Below are positions 9,145 through 18,125 of a stretch of 22,341 nucleotides of DNA, piece after piece. Source of the DNA: Paracoccaceae bacterium (lineage in GTDB: Bacteria; Pseudomonadota; Alphaproteobacteria; Rhodobacterales; Rhodobacteraceae); assembly GCA_020852535.1 (NCBI GenBank), contig JADZAO010000082.1, positions 1-22,341 on the forward strand, in the 5' to 3' direction. The position numbers and the translations under genes are program-made. The notes beneath the pieces are model-generated. The model saw only the letters and a program-made list of their open reading frames with translations. It was not told the origin of the DNA and made no database searches. The first letter of the stretch is position 1; each line of letters starts with the position of its first letter.

Positions 9145-10533
9145 ATGATCACTTTCTCTGATCTCGGCCTTTCGGCCAAACTTCTAAAAGCGCTTGAAAA
9201 AACAAAGCTCAAAGAACCAACGCCAATTCAGGCGCAATCCATCCCACATATCATGAAAGGCCGCGACCTGATGGGTCTGGCACAAACCGGAACCGGCAAG
9301 ACAGCCGCCTTCGGACTGCCGCTTTTGCATCGCATCCTAGACACAAACCACCCGCCTGCGCCCCGCACAGTACGCGCCTTGATCCTCGCACCCACGCGCG
9401 AACTGGTCACGCAAATCCATGACAACCTTACAATTTTTACCAAAGGAACCCCTGCAAAAGTCATCATGGTCGTCGGAGGCGCCTCGCTAAACCGTCAAGC
9501 CATGAGCCTTGCCCGCGGCGCCGATGTACTGGTCGCCACCCCCGGTCGCCTAATCGATCTTTTGGAACGGGGCGATGTCGATCTACAAGCAACTGGCTAC
9601 CTAGTGCTGGACGAAGCCGACCACATGCTCGACATGGGCTTCATCCATGCGCTCCGCCGCATTGCCAAACACATCCCGGTCAAACGCCAGACCCTGCTGT
9701 TCTCGGCCACAATGCCTAAAGACATCGAAGAAATCGCCAACACCTATCTGCGCGATCCGGTTCGCGTGCAAGTCGCCCCCCCGGGAAAACCGATCGAAAA
9801 AATCGTCCAAGGTGTTCATTTTATCCCCAACGGCGACAAAGCCCGCCTGCTTGAGGAATACCTCAAAAAACATCCAAGCGAACAAGCGCTGGTCTTTGGC
9901 CGCACAAAGCATGGCTCTGAAAAAATTGCAAAACTACTGGCAAGTTGGGGCTTCAAGGTCGGCTCCATCCACGGGAACAAAAGCCAAAACCAGCGCAACC
10001 GCACCCTGACCGAATTCCGCAATGGAGAGCTTGACGTGCTGGTCGCAACCGACGTTGCCGCCCGCGGTATCGATATTCCAGGCGTACGCCACGTCTACAA
10101 TCACGACCTCCCCAACGTGCCAGAAAACTACGTCCACCGCATTGGCCGTACAGCACGCGCTGGTGCCGAAGGCACCGCCGTGGCATTCTGTTCACCCGCC
10201 GAAATGGACGAACTCCGCGCCATCGAAAAGGTGATGAAAAAGCCAATTCCAATCATCGGCGGCGCACCATGGTCGGCCGAAATGATAGCAGCAGCCCCCA
10301 AACCGGGCCAAAACCGCGGCCACCGCCCCACAAACAGCCGCCCCGGCCAATCAAAATCGCAAGGCCAAGCACAAAAATCCTTTGCTCCCCGTGGCGAAGG
10401 AAAACCAAACCAAAAACCCCAAGGCAAACCACAAGGAACCAAACCCGCCCAGCCAATGGGCGGCAGCCAAAGCCCCTCACGCTCTGCCAGAGCCAAACAC
10501 AATCGTCCGCAGCACAACCGCCGTCCTACCTAA
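9145..10533 (+). CDS. DEAD-box ATP-dependent RNA helicase, RhlE-like
   Basis: The protein carries all DEAD-box motifs in order: Q motif (EPTPIQAQSIP), motif I (AQTGTGKT), Ia (PTRELVTQI), Ib (TPGRL), II (DEAD in VLDEADHMLDMGF), III (SAT), IV (ALVFGRTK), V (ATDVAARGID) and VI (HRIGRTARAG). Family members unwind short RNA duplexes in ribosome assembly and mRNA decay, often in the cold. The last 80 residues or so are a low-complexity tail rich in Lys, Gln, Pro, Asn and Arg, as in RhlE-type proteins, and probably bind RNA. The start is uncertain. ATGs exist at 9124, 9130 and 9145, none with a good ribosome site. I prefer 9145 (MITFSDLGL) because relatives begin there and a hairpin covers 9124. Confidence 0.93.
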   Translation: MITFSDLGLSAKLLKALEKTKLKEPTPIQAQSIPHIMKGRDLMGLAQTGTGKTAAFGLPLLHRILDTNHPPAPRTVRALILAPTRELVTQIHDNLTIFTKGTPAKVIMVVGGASLNRQAMSLARGADVLVATPGRLIDLLERGDVDLQATGYLVLDEADHMLDMGFIHALRRIAKHIPVKRQTLLFSATMPKDIEEIANTYLRDPVRVQVAPPGKPIEKIVQGVHFIPNGDKARLLEEYLKKHPSEQALVFGRTKHGSEKIAKLLASWGFKVGSIHGNKSQNQRNRTLTEFRNGELDVLVATDVAARGIDIPGVRHVYNHDLPNVPENYVHRIGRTARAGAEGTAVAFCSPAEMDELRAIEKVMKKPIPIIGGAPWSAEMIAAAPKPGQNRGHRPTNSRPGQSKSQGQAQKSFAPRGEGKPNQKPQGKPQGTKPAQPMGGSQSPSRSARAKHNRPQHNRRPT

Positions 10534-10617
10534 TCGCGTTCAGACGGGCCAAAATATCCTCAGAGGGGAACAAACGCCCCCCTGTTCCATTACACAGCAA
10601 TCAGCTAACCAAGAAAT

Positions 10618-11220
10618 ATGGCAAAACTCTATTTCCACTACTCCACAATGAATGCAGGGAAATCGACCCTGCTCTTACAAGCCGCGCATAACTACCGCGA
10701 AGGCGGCATGGCGGCCTACCTCATCACCGCACAGTTAGACAACCGCACAGGACAAGGCCGCATCACCTCCCGCATAGGAATTGGCGAAGACGCCGACACC
10801 TTCGCAACAAACGAAGATCTCTACGCCAAAATCGAAGCCCGCCTAACAAAAGGCCCCATAGCTTGCGTCTTCATAGACGAAGCCCAGTTCCTCTCAAAAG
10901 AACAGGTGTGGCAACTTGCCCGCGTTGTCGATGACCTCAAAACGCCCGTGATGTGCTACGGCCTCCGCATTGACTTCCAAGGCAACCTCTTCCCCGGCTC
11001 GGCAGCACTCCTCGCTCTGGCAGACGAAATGCGCGAAGTACGCACAATCTGCCATTGCGGCAAGAAAGCGACGATGGTCATTCGCCGCGGCCCCGACGGG
11101 CGCGCCCTCACAGCGGGTGAACAAGTAGTAATAGGCGGTAATGAGACCTATGCCAGCCTCTGCCGCCGCCATTGGCGCGAAGCAATCGGTGAGTTAAACC
11201 GCAATATCAAAGATGGATAA
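10618..11220 (+). CDS. tdk: Thymidine kinase (type II, zinc-containing)
   Basis: The enzyme phosphorylates thymidine to dTMP in pyrimidine salvage. The product has 200 residues. It shows the P-loop STMNAGKST near the N terminus, the Walker B-like FIDEAQFLS with the catalytic Glu, and the lasso-region pattern GGNETYASLCRRHW. Cysteines in ICHCGKK and LCRRH fit the structural zinc site of type II kinases. The gene begins 84 bases after the helicase and could be read through from it; the ribosome site (AAGAAAT) is weak. It stops eight bases before the decayed frame that faces it from the other strand. The gene is intact and of normal length. Confidence 0.95.
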   Translation: MAKLYFHYSTMNAGKSTLLLQAAHNYREGGMAAYLITAQLDNRTGQGRITSRIGIGEDADTFATNEDLYAKIEARLTKGPIACVFIDEAQFLSKEQVWQLARVVDDLKTPVMCYGLRIDFQGNLFPGSAALLALADEMREVRTICHCGKKATMVIRRGPDGRALTAGEQVVIGGNETYASLCRRHWREAIGELNRNIKDG

Positions 11221-11227
11221 AACCACA

Positions 11228-11520
11228 TCATTGTAAGTAAAGTCGATGGTCATGACATAAAGCGGCATCAATCCCGCCGCCGACAACATCTTGCAAGGTT
11301 TTATAAGGCGTTCGATTTTTTAAAAACTCATAATCTGGAAGGTTTGCCCTCCCTTACAAAGGAGGAAGTAAACCCCACGCTAGGCACGATGCCCCAAGCG
11401 GCGATCGCCTCAATGAACACTCCAAAGCGCCCCATCGGCGCAACCATCAGTCCCTTTGGCTGCCCCCCCGTATCATCAAAATCCCGCCGCTAGAAGCCGC
11501 GCCAAGACAGCCTTGGCATT
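11228..11520 (-). pseudogene. Decayed reading frame downstream of upp, family not recognised
   Basis: Immediately behind upp on the same strand, protein-like text can be read in several frames. NAKAVLARLLAAGF hits stops. After a shift there is DDTGGQPKG, GLMVAPMGRFGVFIEAIAAW and GIVPSVGFTSSFVREGKP. After another shift comes YEFLKNRTPYKTLQDVVGGG, then IDAALCHDHRLYLQ and TGA ending at 11228. The pieces are long, stop-free and of backbone composition, and the frame ends just seven bases from the tdk stop as a convergent gene would. This suggests a real gene that has lost its frame at two or more sites. I could not name the protein. Chance open frames remain possible. Confidence 0.45.
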
Positions 11521-11561
11521 AACAAGCAGACAAAAACGATAGAACTAAAACGAACGCTGAC

Positions 11562-12194
11562 TTATTTTGTACCAAACATACGGTCTCCCGCATCACCTAA
11601 TCCTGGAACGATATAACCATGATCATTAAGATGACGATCTACCGCGGCTGTAACGATCGGCACATCAGGATGCGCCTCTTTCATCCGTGCAATCCCTTCA
11701 GGAGCCGCTAAAAGACACAAGAACCGAATATTCTTAGCCCCTTTAGATTTGATAAGATCAATTGCCGCCACACTGGAATTGCCGGTTGCCAACATCGGAT
11801 CAACCACGATGGTCACACGATCCTCCAACTGCTCAGGCAACTTGCAGTAATACTGTACAGGCTGCAGCGTCTCAGGGTCGCGATAAAGCCCCACAAAACC
11901 AACACGTGCCGCAGGAATCAGTCCCAAAATACCATCAAGCAGACCATTTCCAGCACGCAAGATAGATACAAGCGCCAGTTTTTTGCCCTCAATCATAGGC
12001 GCGTCCATCTCCTCCAGCGGCGTTTCAATCCGCTTCGTAGTCATAGGTAGGCCACGCGTCACCTCATAAGCCAACAAAAGGCTGATCTCGCACAAAAGCT
12101 GCCGAAACGAGGCCGTCGAAGTATCCTTCTCACGCATCAGCGTCAGCTTATGCTGCACCAACGGATGGGTCACAATGGTCAGATGTTCCAACAT
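11562..12194 (-). CDS. upp: Uracil phosphoribosyltransferase
   Basis: Upp joins uracil and PRPP to give UMP in pyrimidine salvage. The 210-residue product is complete. It has the N-terminal MLEHLTIVTHPLVQHKLTLMR, RAGNGLLDG with PAARVGFVGLYRDPET, the PRPP-binding loop VVDPMLATGNSSVAAID, and the C-terminal uracil-binding stretch GYIVPGLGDAGDRMFGTK. It is transcribed away from maeB, sharing a 230-base divergent region. It was probably once followed by a further gene, now decayed. Confidence 0.96.
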   Translation of the reverse strand: MLEHLTIVTHPLVQHKLTLMREKDTSTASFRQLLCEISLLLAYEVTRGLPMTTKRIETPLEEMDAPMIEGKKLALVSILRAGNGLLDGILGLIPAARVGFVGLYRDPETLQPVQYYCKLPEQLEDRVTIVVDPMLATGNSSVAAIDLIKSKGAKNIRFLCLLAAPEGIARMKEAHPDVPIVTAAVDRHLNDHGYIVPGLGDAGDRMFGTK

Positions 12195-12391
12195 AGCAAA
12201 AGCCCCCTATAGCAGTTTTAGTACTTCCCTGCGGGTATCGGCGTCACAAAAGGCAGCGTCAAGCAATACCCCCCAAGATCACAGCGTTTTGCAAATAAGA
12301 TTGCTCGGCAATGTCACATTCAACATAGAGGCCTACACAAAGTCCTATTCCTATGGCAAACTTAAGGCTGATAGTAGTGGTTGATAAACTA

Positions 12392-12405
12392 GTTTAACGT
12401 TAAAC
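12392..12405. promoter_or_regulatory. Perfect 14-base palindrome before maeB, candidate operator
   Basis: GTTTAACGTTAAAC is fully self-complementary and lies 19 bases upstream of the maeB ATG, just before the ribosome site AAGGGAC. A central CG inside an AT-rich palindrome resembles binding sites of LacI-type regulators; GntR-type binding cannot be excluded. The assignment to a regulator is inference and no second copy was seen in the window. Confidence 0.5.
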
Positions 12406-12424
12406 AAAACCCAAAGGGACAGCC

Positions 12425-14704
12425 ATGAAGAATAGGAAGCCGACAAACGCACGGCAGGAGGCGCTAGATTACCACGAGTTTCCAAAGCCTGGTAAGCTTG
12501 AGATTCGCGCCACCAAAACACTCGCAAACGGTCGTGACCTTAGCCGCGCCTATTCTCCCGGCGTTGCCGAAGCCTGCATCGAAATCAAAGCCAACCCTGC
12601 CACAGCCTCACGCTACACTTCACGCGCCAACCTCGTCGCCGTGGTCACCAACGGCACCGCCGTACTAGGCCTTGGCAACATAGGCGCACTGGCCTCAAAA
12701 CCAGTAATGGAAGGCAAAGCCGTCCTCTTTAAGAAATTTGCCAATATCGACTGCTTCGATATCGAGCTAAACGAACCAGACCCCGTCAAACTCGCCGAAA
12801 TCGTCTGCGCCCTCGAACCGACGTTCGGCGCAATCAACCTCGAAGATATCAAGGCCCCCGATTGCTTCATCGTCGAGAAACTCTGCCGCAAGCGAATGAA
12901 CATTCCCGTTTTCCACGATGACCAACACGGCACCGCCATCGTCGTGGGTGCCGCTGCCACCAATGCGCTAATCGTCACTGGAAAAAAATTCAAAGATATC
13001 AAAGTGGTCTCCACCGGTGGCGGAGCGGCGGGCATCGCCTGCCTCAACATGCTGCTAAAGCTAGGCGTAAAGCGCAAAAATGTCTGGCTCTGCGACCTGG
13101 CCGGTTTGGTCTATAAAGGCCGCAAGGAGCAAATGACCGCTCAAAAAGAAGAATATGCCCAAGAAAGCAGCGCACGCACGCTAAGCGAAGTGATCGAAGG
13201 CGCCGACCTCTTTCTCGGCCTCTCCGGCCCTGGCGTACTAACACCAGACATGGTCTCAAAAATGGCCACGCGCCCGATCGTGTTTGCCCTTGCAAACCCC
13301 GCCCCCGAAATCCTACCCAATGATGTGCGCTCAGTCGCACCCGAAGCCATCATCGCCACAGGCCGCTCCGACTTTCCCAATCAGGTCAACAACGTCTTGT
13401 GCTTTCCCTTCATCTTCCGAGGCGCACTCGATGTAGGCGCAACCGAAATCAACAAAGAAATGGAACTCGCCTGTATCGAAAGCATCGCCGCACTCGCCCG
13501 CACCACCACCAGCGCCGAAGCCGCCGAAGCCTATTCCAGCGAGACATTGTCCTTCGGCGCCGATTATCTAATCCCCAAACCCTTCGACCCACGCCTGATC
13601 GGAACTATCGCAACCGCCGTGGCCAAAACCGCAATGGAAACAGGCGTCGCCACACGGCCCATCAAGGATCTCGAAGCCTACAAGCGCAAACTAGACAACT
13701 CGGTGTTTAAATCCGCCCTTATCATGCGCCCCGTGTTCGAAGCATCAAAGGTCAGCAAACGCCACATCGTCTTTGCCGAAGGCGAAGATGAACGCGTGCT
13801 CCGCGCCGCCCACGCAATGATAGAAGAAACCGACGACACACCAATCCTAATCGGGCGTCCCGAAGTAGTAGAAATGCGCTGCGAACGCGCAGGCCTGCCC
13901 ATCCGTCCGGGCGTCGATATCCGACTCGTAAACCCAGAAAACGACCCGCGCTACCGCGATTATTGGAACACCTATTACGAACTCATGGCACGCCGTGGCG
14001 TAACGCCCGATATCGCCCGAGCCGTGATGCGCACCAATACCACCGCTATCGGCGCAATCATGGTACACAGAGGCGAAGCCGACAGCATGATATGCGGCAC
14101 CTTAGGCCAATACCTCTGGCACCTCAACTATGTTAGGCAGGTCCTAGCAAACGACAAGCTGCATCCGGTGGGAGCACTCTCGCTGATGATCCTCGAAGAC
14201 GGCCCCCTCTTTCTCGCCGATACGCAGGTCCATTCCGAGCCCACCCCACAGCAGATCATGGAAACCGTAATGGGCGCTGCCCGCCACGTGCGCCGTTTCG
14301 GGCTCAAACCCAAAATCGCACTTTGTACCCAAAGCCAGTTTGGCAACATGGAAAACGCCACCGCCCTGCGAATGCGCGATGCCCTCGACCTGCTTGACGC
14401 TCGCAAACCAGACTTCTCTTACGAAGGAGAAATGAACGTCGATTCGGCACTTGATCCGCAACTTCGCAAACGCATCTTCTCCCACAGCCGAATAGACGGT
14501 GCCGCCAACGTGCTTATCTTTGCCTCAAGCGATGCAGCGGCAGCCACACGAAACATCCTCAAAATGAAGGCCAACGGACTGGAAGTCGGCCCCATCCTGA
14601 TGGGTATGGGCAACAAAGCCCATATCGTCACCCCCTCAATTACAACACGCGGTCTTTTAAACATATCCGCATTGGCCAGAACGCCCGTCACCCATTACGG
14701 ATAA
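12425..14704 (+). CDS. maeB: NADP-dependent malic enzyme with C-terminal phosphotransacetylase-like domain
   Basis: The enzyme oxidatively decarboxylates malate to pyruvate with NADP(+), supplying NADPH and pyruvate from C4 acids. Residues 1 to about 430 are the malic-enzyme part. It has the catalytic Tyr in SRAYSPGVAEAC, Lys98 in GKAVLFKKFANIDCFD, metal-binding EDIKAPDCF, HDDQHGTAIV and the dinucleotide loop GGGAAGIACLNMLL. Residues about 440-759 form a phosphotransacetylase-like domain (HIVFAEGEDERVLRAA...). In studied relatives this does not act as a transacetylase but takes part in oligomerisation and acetyl-CoA control. The length of 759 fits the chimeric family. AAGGGAC at good spacing supports the start. 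A perfect palindrome lies just upstream. The gene converges with nadK. Confidence 0.96.
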   Translation: MKNRKPTNARQEALDYHEFPKPGKLEIRATKTLANGRDLSRAYSPGVAEACIEIKANPATASRYTSRANLVAVVTNGTAVLGLGNIGALASKPVMEGKAVLFKKFANIDCFDIELNEPDPVKLAEIVCALEPTFGAINLEDIKAPDCFIVEKLCRKRMNIPVFHDDQHGTAIVVGAAATNALIVTGKKFKDIKVVSTGGGAAGIACLNMLLKLGVKRKNVWLCDLAGLVYKGRKEQMTAQKEEYAQESSARTLSEVIEGADLFLGLSGPGVLTPDMVSKMATRPIVFALANPAPEILPNDVRSVAPEAIIATGRSDFPNQVNNVLCFPFIFRGALDVGATEINKEMELACIESIAALARTTTSAEAAEAYSSETLSFGADYLIPKPFDPRLIGTIATAVAKTAMETGVATRPIKDLEAYKRKLDNSVFKSALIMRPVFEASKVSKRHIVFAEGEDERVLRAAHAMIEETDDTPILIGRPEVVEMRCERAGLPIRPGVDIRLVNPENDPRYRDYWNTYYELMARRGVTPDIARAVMRTNTTAIGAIMVHRGEADSMICGTLGQYLWHLNYVRQVLANDKLHPVGALSLMILEDGPLFLADTQVHSEPTPQQIMETVMGAARHVRRFGLKPKIALCTQSQFGNMENATALRMRDALDLLDARKPDFSYEGEMNVDSALDPQLRKRIFSHSRIDGAANVLIFASSDAAAATRNILKMKANGLEVGPILMGMGNKAHIVTPSITTRGLLNISALARTPVTHYG

Positions 14705-14733
14705 CCAACAAAAACCGCTTCCTGTTGAAGGAT

Positions 14734-14755
14734 AAATCGGCCACATGACCGATTT
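14734..14755. terminator. Possible bidirectional terminator between maeB and nadK
   Basis: AAATCGG (14734-14740) and CCGATTT (14749-14755) form a seven-base-pair stem with an eight-base loop, followed by T on the plus strand and preceded by A. It lies in the short gap between two convergent genes. The stem is short and the T run minimal, so this is a moderate call. Confidence 0.45.
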
Positions 14756-14813
14756 TAAAGGCGCCAAGAGGGTCAACCACCCGCCTCAGAAATAAAAGTA
14801 AGTTATAAGCCTG

Positions 14814-15581
14814 TCAGACGAATTGCTCGTTGATCAACCGCTCTTCCAACCCGTGACCGGGATCAAAAAGAATACGATGGCGCACCTTGGGTTCTGAAGC
14901 GACCTCAACAATCGCCACCTCACGCACCGATCCGCGACTGTCAGCATCAGCCATCACAGGGCGCTTGTCAGCCTCCAGCACCTCAAATCGTACAACCGCC
15001 GTCTTGGGTAAAAGCGCCCCGCGCCAGCGACGAGGACGAAACGCCGCCATTGCCGTCAAAGCCAACACATCCGCACCAATAGGCAAAATCGGGCCATGCG
15101 CAGAATAGTTATAAGCCGTCGAGCCCGCAGGTGTGGCCACCAAAGCCCCATCACAGACCAGTTCTTCCATCCGCACGCGGCCATCAATGCTAATCCGCAG
15201 CTTGGCCGCTTGCGGCCCCGCCCGTAACAGCGACACCTCGTTGATTGCCAACGCGCGCATCTCAACCCCGTCCACCCCTAGAGCCGTCATCCGCAACGGG
15301 TTTATCACCGCCTCTTCCGCCATACTCAGCCGCTCAGGCAAATCACCGGATTGATAGGCATTCATCAAAAAGCCAACCTTACCGCAGTTCATACCATAGA
15401 CCGGTAGCCCCAGCCGTTCGGTATCGTGCAGCGTCTGCAGCATGAACCCATCGCCCCCCAACGCCACGACCACATCAGCATGAGACAGAGGCGTCTGCCC
15501 ATAGCGCGTTAAAAGCACACACAGCGCCTCTTGCGCCGTCGCCGAATTGCTTGCCGTAAACGCGACCCGCGCAAAATCCAT
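14814..15581 (-). CDS. nadK: NAD kinase
   Basis: NadK phosphorylates NAD(+) to NADP(+) using ATP or polyphosphate. The 255-residue product shows the GGDG motif (VVVALGGDGFMLQTLH), GMNCGKVGFLMN, NEVSLLR, and the diagnostic loop LVATPAGSTAYNYSAHGPILP. I chose the ATG at 15581 (MDFARVAFTASNS) because GGGGAA lies seven bases upstream; the frame stays open to 15638, but the extra 19 residues look unlike protein. Its closeness to the NADP-using maeB is probably only positional, since the two converge. Confidence 0.94.
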   Translation of the reverse strand: MDFARVAFTASNSATAQEALCVLLTRYGQTPLSHADVVVALGGDGFMLQTLHDTERLGLPVYGMNCGKVGFLMNAYQSGDLPERLSMAEEAVINPLRMTALGVDGVEMRALAINEVSLLRAGPQAAKLRISIDGRVRMEELVCDGALVATPAGSTAYNYSAHGPILPIGADVLALTAMAAFRPRRWRGALLPKTAVVRFEVLEADKRPVMADADSRGSVREVAIVEVASEPKVRHRILFDPGHGLEERLINEQFV

Positions 15582-15804
15582 CGGACTATTCCCCCATGCC
15601 CCGCGACGCACCTTGCAAAACCGTGTCGCCGAACTCAAGCCCCCGCATTTGCACTCCCAGAGGCAGGCGCCGTTTCCAATCCGCCGCTTTAATTTGTAGC
15701 CAGCGCTGTTTAAGTCGTTTTCTTGCCTTTCCGCAGGCGTAACCTTACTCTAGATAGGCCCCAAGCCAGAAATTCAAGTTTTTCGCCCCGAGAGGAGCCA
15801 CACC

Positions 15805-17100
15805 ATGAATGCCCCCCACAACGACACCGGATTCTTCACCGAAAACCTAACCACACGCGATCCCGAAATCTTCAACGCAATCAAGCAAGAACTCAGCCGC
15901 CAGCGGCACGAGATCGAACTCATCGCTTCAGAAAACATCGTCTCTCGCGCCGTGATGGAAGCCCAAGGCTCGGTAATGACCAACAAATACGCCGAGGGCT
16001 ATCCGGGTAAACGTTATTATGGCGGCTGCCAATATGTCGACATCGCAGAAAACCTCGCGATCGAACGCGCCTGCAAGCTCTTTAACTGCTCCTTTGTCAA
16101 CGTCCAACCCAACTCGGGTTCGCAAGCCAACCAAGGCGTGTTCCAAGCCCTCATCAAACCCGGCGACACCATCCTCGGCATGTCACTCGACGGAGGCGGC
16201 CACCTCACCCACGGGGCAGCCCCCAACCAATCAGGCAAATGGTTCAACTCCGTACAATACACTGTACGAAAGCAGGACTTTGAGCTGAACTACGATCAGG
16301 TCGCAGAACTGGCAACCGAACATAAACCCAAGCTCATCATCGCAGGCGGCTCGGCCATTCCACGCATTATCGACTTCAAACGCATGCGAGATATTGCGGA
16401 TTCGGTCGGAGCCTACCTAATGGTCGACATGGCACATTTTGCCGGTCTGGTCGCGGCCGGTCTCTATCCCTCACCCCTCCCGCACGCCCATGTTGTAACC
16501 ACCACCACGCACAAAACACTGCGTGGCCCGCGTGGCGGCATGATCCTCACAAATGACGAAACCATTGCCAAAAAGTGCAACTCAGCCATCTTCCCGGGCA
16601 TCCAAGGCGGTCCGCTGATGCATGTGATCTCCGCAAAGGCCGTAGCCTTCGGTGAAGCCCTGCAGCCAAGTTTTAAAACCTACCAACAGCAAGTCATCAA
16701 AAACGCGCAAGCGCTGGCCGACGAGCTGATGAAGGGCGGTCTCGACATCGTCACCGGCGGTACCGACACACACCTAATGCTGGTCGATCTGCGGTCAAAA
16801 TCGGTAAAAGGCAACGCAACCGAAAAAGCCCTCGGCAGAGCCCATATAACCTGCAACAAAAACGGCATCCCCTTCGATACCGAAAAACCAACCATCACCT
16901 CAGGCGTCCGCCTTGGTACACCCGCAGGCACAACCCGTGGCTTTGGAAACGAAGAATTCCGCCAGATCGGCCGCTGGATCACTGAAGTCGTCGATGGCCT
17001 CGCCGCCAATGGCGAAGAAGGCAACAGTGCAGTCGAAGCCAAAATCAAGGCAGAAGTCGAAGCCCTCTGCCTGCGATTTCCGATCTATTCAGGCCTCTGA
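15805..17100 (+). CDS. glyA: Serine hydroxymethyltransferase
   Basis: GlyA interconverts serine plus tetrahydrofolate and glycine plus methylene-tetrahydrofolate, the main source of C1 units. It is a PLP enzyme of 431 residues, normal for the family. It shows the substrate-binding ELIASENIVS, EGYPGKRYYGGCQ, DMAHFAGLVAAGLYPSP and the PLP-lysine motif VVTTTTHKTLRGPRGG, ending in FPIYSGL. GAGAGGAGCC gives a strong ribosome site before the ATG at 15805. The gene is divergent from nadK and is followed by a clear terminator, so it is probably a single-gene unit. Confidence 0.97.
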   Translation: MNAPHNDTGFFTENLTTRDPEIFNAIKQELSRQRHEIELIASENIVSRAVMEAQGSVMTNKYAEGYPGKRYYGGCQYVDIAENLAIERACKLFNCSFVNVQPNSGSQANQGVFQALIKPGDTILGMSLDGGGHLTHGAAPNQSGKWFNSVQYTVRKQDFELNYDQVAELATEHKPKLIIAGGSAIPRIIDFKRMRDIADSVGAYLMVDMAHFAGLVAAGLYPSPLPHAHVVTTTTHKTLRGPRGGMILTNDETIAKKCNSAIFPGIQGGPLMHVISAKAVAFGEALQPSFKTYQQQVIKNAQALADELMKGGLDIVTGGTDTHLMLVDLRSKSVKGNATEKALGRAHITCNKNGIPFDTEKPTITSGVRLGTPAGTTRGFGNEEFRQIGRWITEVVDGLAANGEEGNSAVEAKIKAEVEALCLRFPIYSGL

Positions 17101-17119
17101 TCCCACCTGAATTTACAAA

Positions 17120-17149
17120 AAAGGCGTGCCCGTCAAACGGCGCGCCTTT
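17120..17149 (+). terminator. Rho-independent terminator after glyA
   Basis: AAAGGCGTGCC (17120-17130) pairs with GGCGCGCCTTT (17139-17149), with one G-U wobble and an eight-base loop. The stem ends in T residues and lies about 20 bases after the glyA stop codon. Confidence 0.85.
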
Positions 17150-17314
17150 ACCTTTGCAAAAGAAGAAATAAGACGTTTTCTGCATCAGTCTCTGATCAGG
17201 AAGAAAACCTTGCCCACCACAGATCAGTCGTTTGATACGATGCAGCACGCTCGATAACACAACAACCCTCACCTCGTCTGGCCCTGTCACAGCAAGACCG
17301 TTATAAGTGCCGTC

Positions 17315-18118
17315 ATGCTCGCCCTAACCAAACACCCCACCACGACCAAAACAGATGCCCCGCCGCTGCTAATCGCGCACGGTCTGTTTGGAACAGGCCG
17401 CAATTGGGGCGTCATCGCCCGTCGCCTTGCCAATATCCGCGATGTCTACACCATCGACATGCGCAACCACGGCGACAGCCCGCATACCCTCACCCACAGC
17501 TATCCTGACCTCGCCGCCGATCTGGCCGAGGTCGCCCGCCACATCGGCGCACCGATCGATCTGCTCGGGCACTCAATGGGCGGTAAGGCAGCAATACAGC
17601 TTGCCCTAACCGAACCTACCCTGATCCGCCGCATGATCGTGGCCGATATCGCCCCTGTGGCCTATGCCCATGATCAAACCCGCCATATCGACGCCATGCG
17701 CACCCTTGATCTGACAAACGTCACCACGCGCAGCGAGGCAGACCGCCGCCTATCGGCCTATACCGAAGACGCAGGGCTCCGCGCTTTTTTTCTGCAATCG
17801 CTTGATATCAAGGCCGAAGGCGGCCCTCGCTGGAAGCTCAACTTCGACACGCTGGAAGCCGAAATGCCAAAAATCGTGGGCTGGCCCGGCACCAAAGGAC
17901 AGTTCGACCGCCCCACCCTGTTTCTCACAGGCGCCGAAAGCCATTACGTCAAAGCAGAATACCGCGACACGATCTGCGCCCTGTTTCCCCGCGCCCGCTT
18001 TGCAAAACTCCCAAATGCAGGCCACTGGCTCCATGCCGAAAAACCCCGCGAATTTGAAGAAACCATCCACGTCTTTCTGACCGCGCCCGCCACGACGCAA
18101 GAAGAGACTACCACCTAA
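17315..18118 (+). CDS. Alpha/beta-fold hydrolase (YbfF-like esterase)
   Basis: The 267-residue soluble protein is a classic alpha/beta hydrolase. It has the oxyanion segment LLIAHGLFGTGRNW near the N terminus, DMRNHGDSPH, the nucleophile elbow GHSMGGKAA, an acid residue in the LFLTGAESHYV region and the catalytic His in NAGHWLHAEKP. The motif order is closest to YbfF-type esterases acting on short acyl esters; the true substrate is unknown. There is no signal peptide, so it is cytoplasmic. The ribosome site before the ATG is weak. It is the last intact backbone gene before the decayed transposases. Confidence 0.88.
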   Translation: MLALTKHPTTTKTDAPPLLIAHGLFGTGRNWGVIARRLANIRDVYTIDMRNHGDSPHTLTHSYPDLAADLAEVARHIGAPIDLLGHSMGGKAAIQLALTEPTLIRRMIVADIAPVAYAHDQTRHIDAMRTLDLTNVTTRSEADRRLSAYTEDAGLRAFFLQSLDIKAEGGPRWKLNFDTLEAEMPKIVGWPGTKGQFDRPTLFLTGAESHYVKAEYRDTICALFPRARFAKLPNAGHWLHAEKPREFEETIHVFLTAPATTQEETTT

Positions 18119-18125
18119 AGAAAGC

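Noticed and set aside
8931..9212. 93-codon minus-strand frame crossing the helicase start
   Set aside because: It overlaps the helicase 5' end, has no ribosome site and resembles no family; at most decayed sequence.
11190..11280. Minus-strand frame reading through the tdk stop (TIDFTYNDVVLSIFDIAV)
   Set aside because: It runs into the tdk coding end, whereas the alternative frame ending at 11228 gives a cleaner convergent arrangement.
15639..15804. Possible riboswitch or RNA leader before glyA
   Set aside because: No known riboswitch core or convincing multi-stem structure was visible; it was read as an ordinary promoter region shared with nadK.
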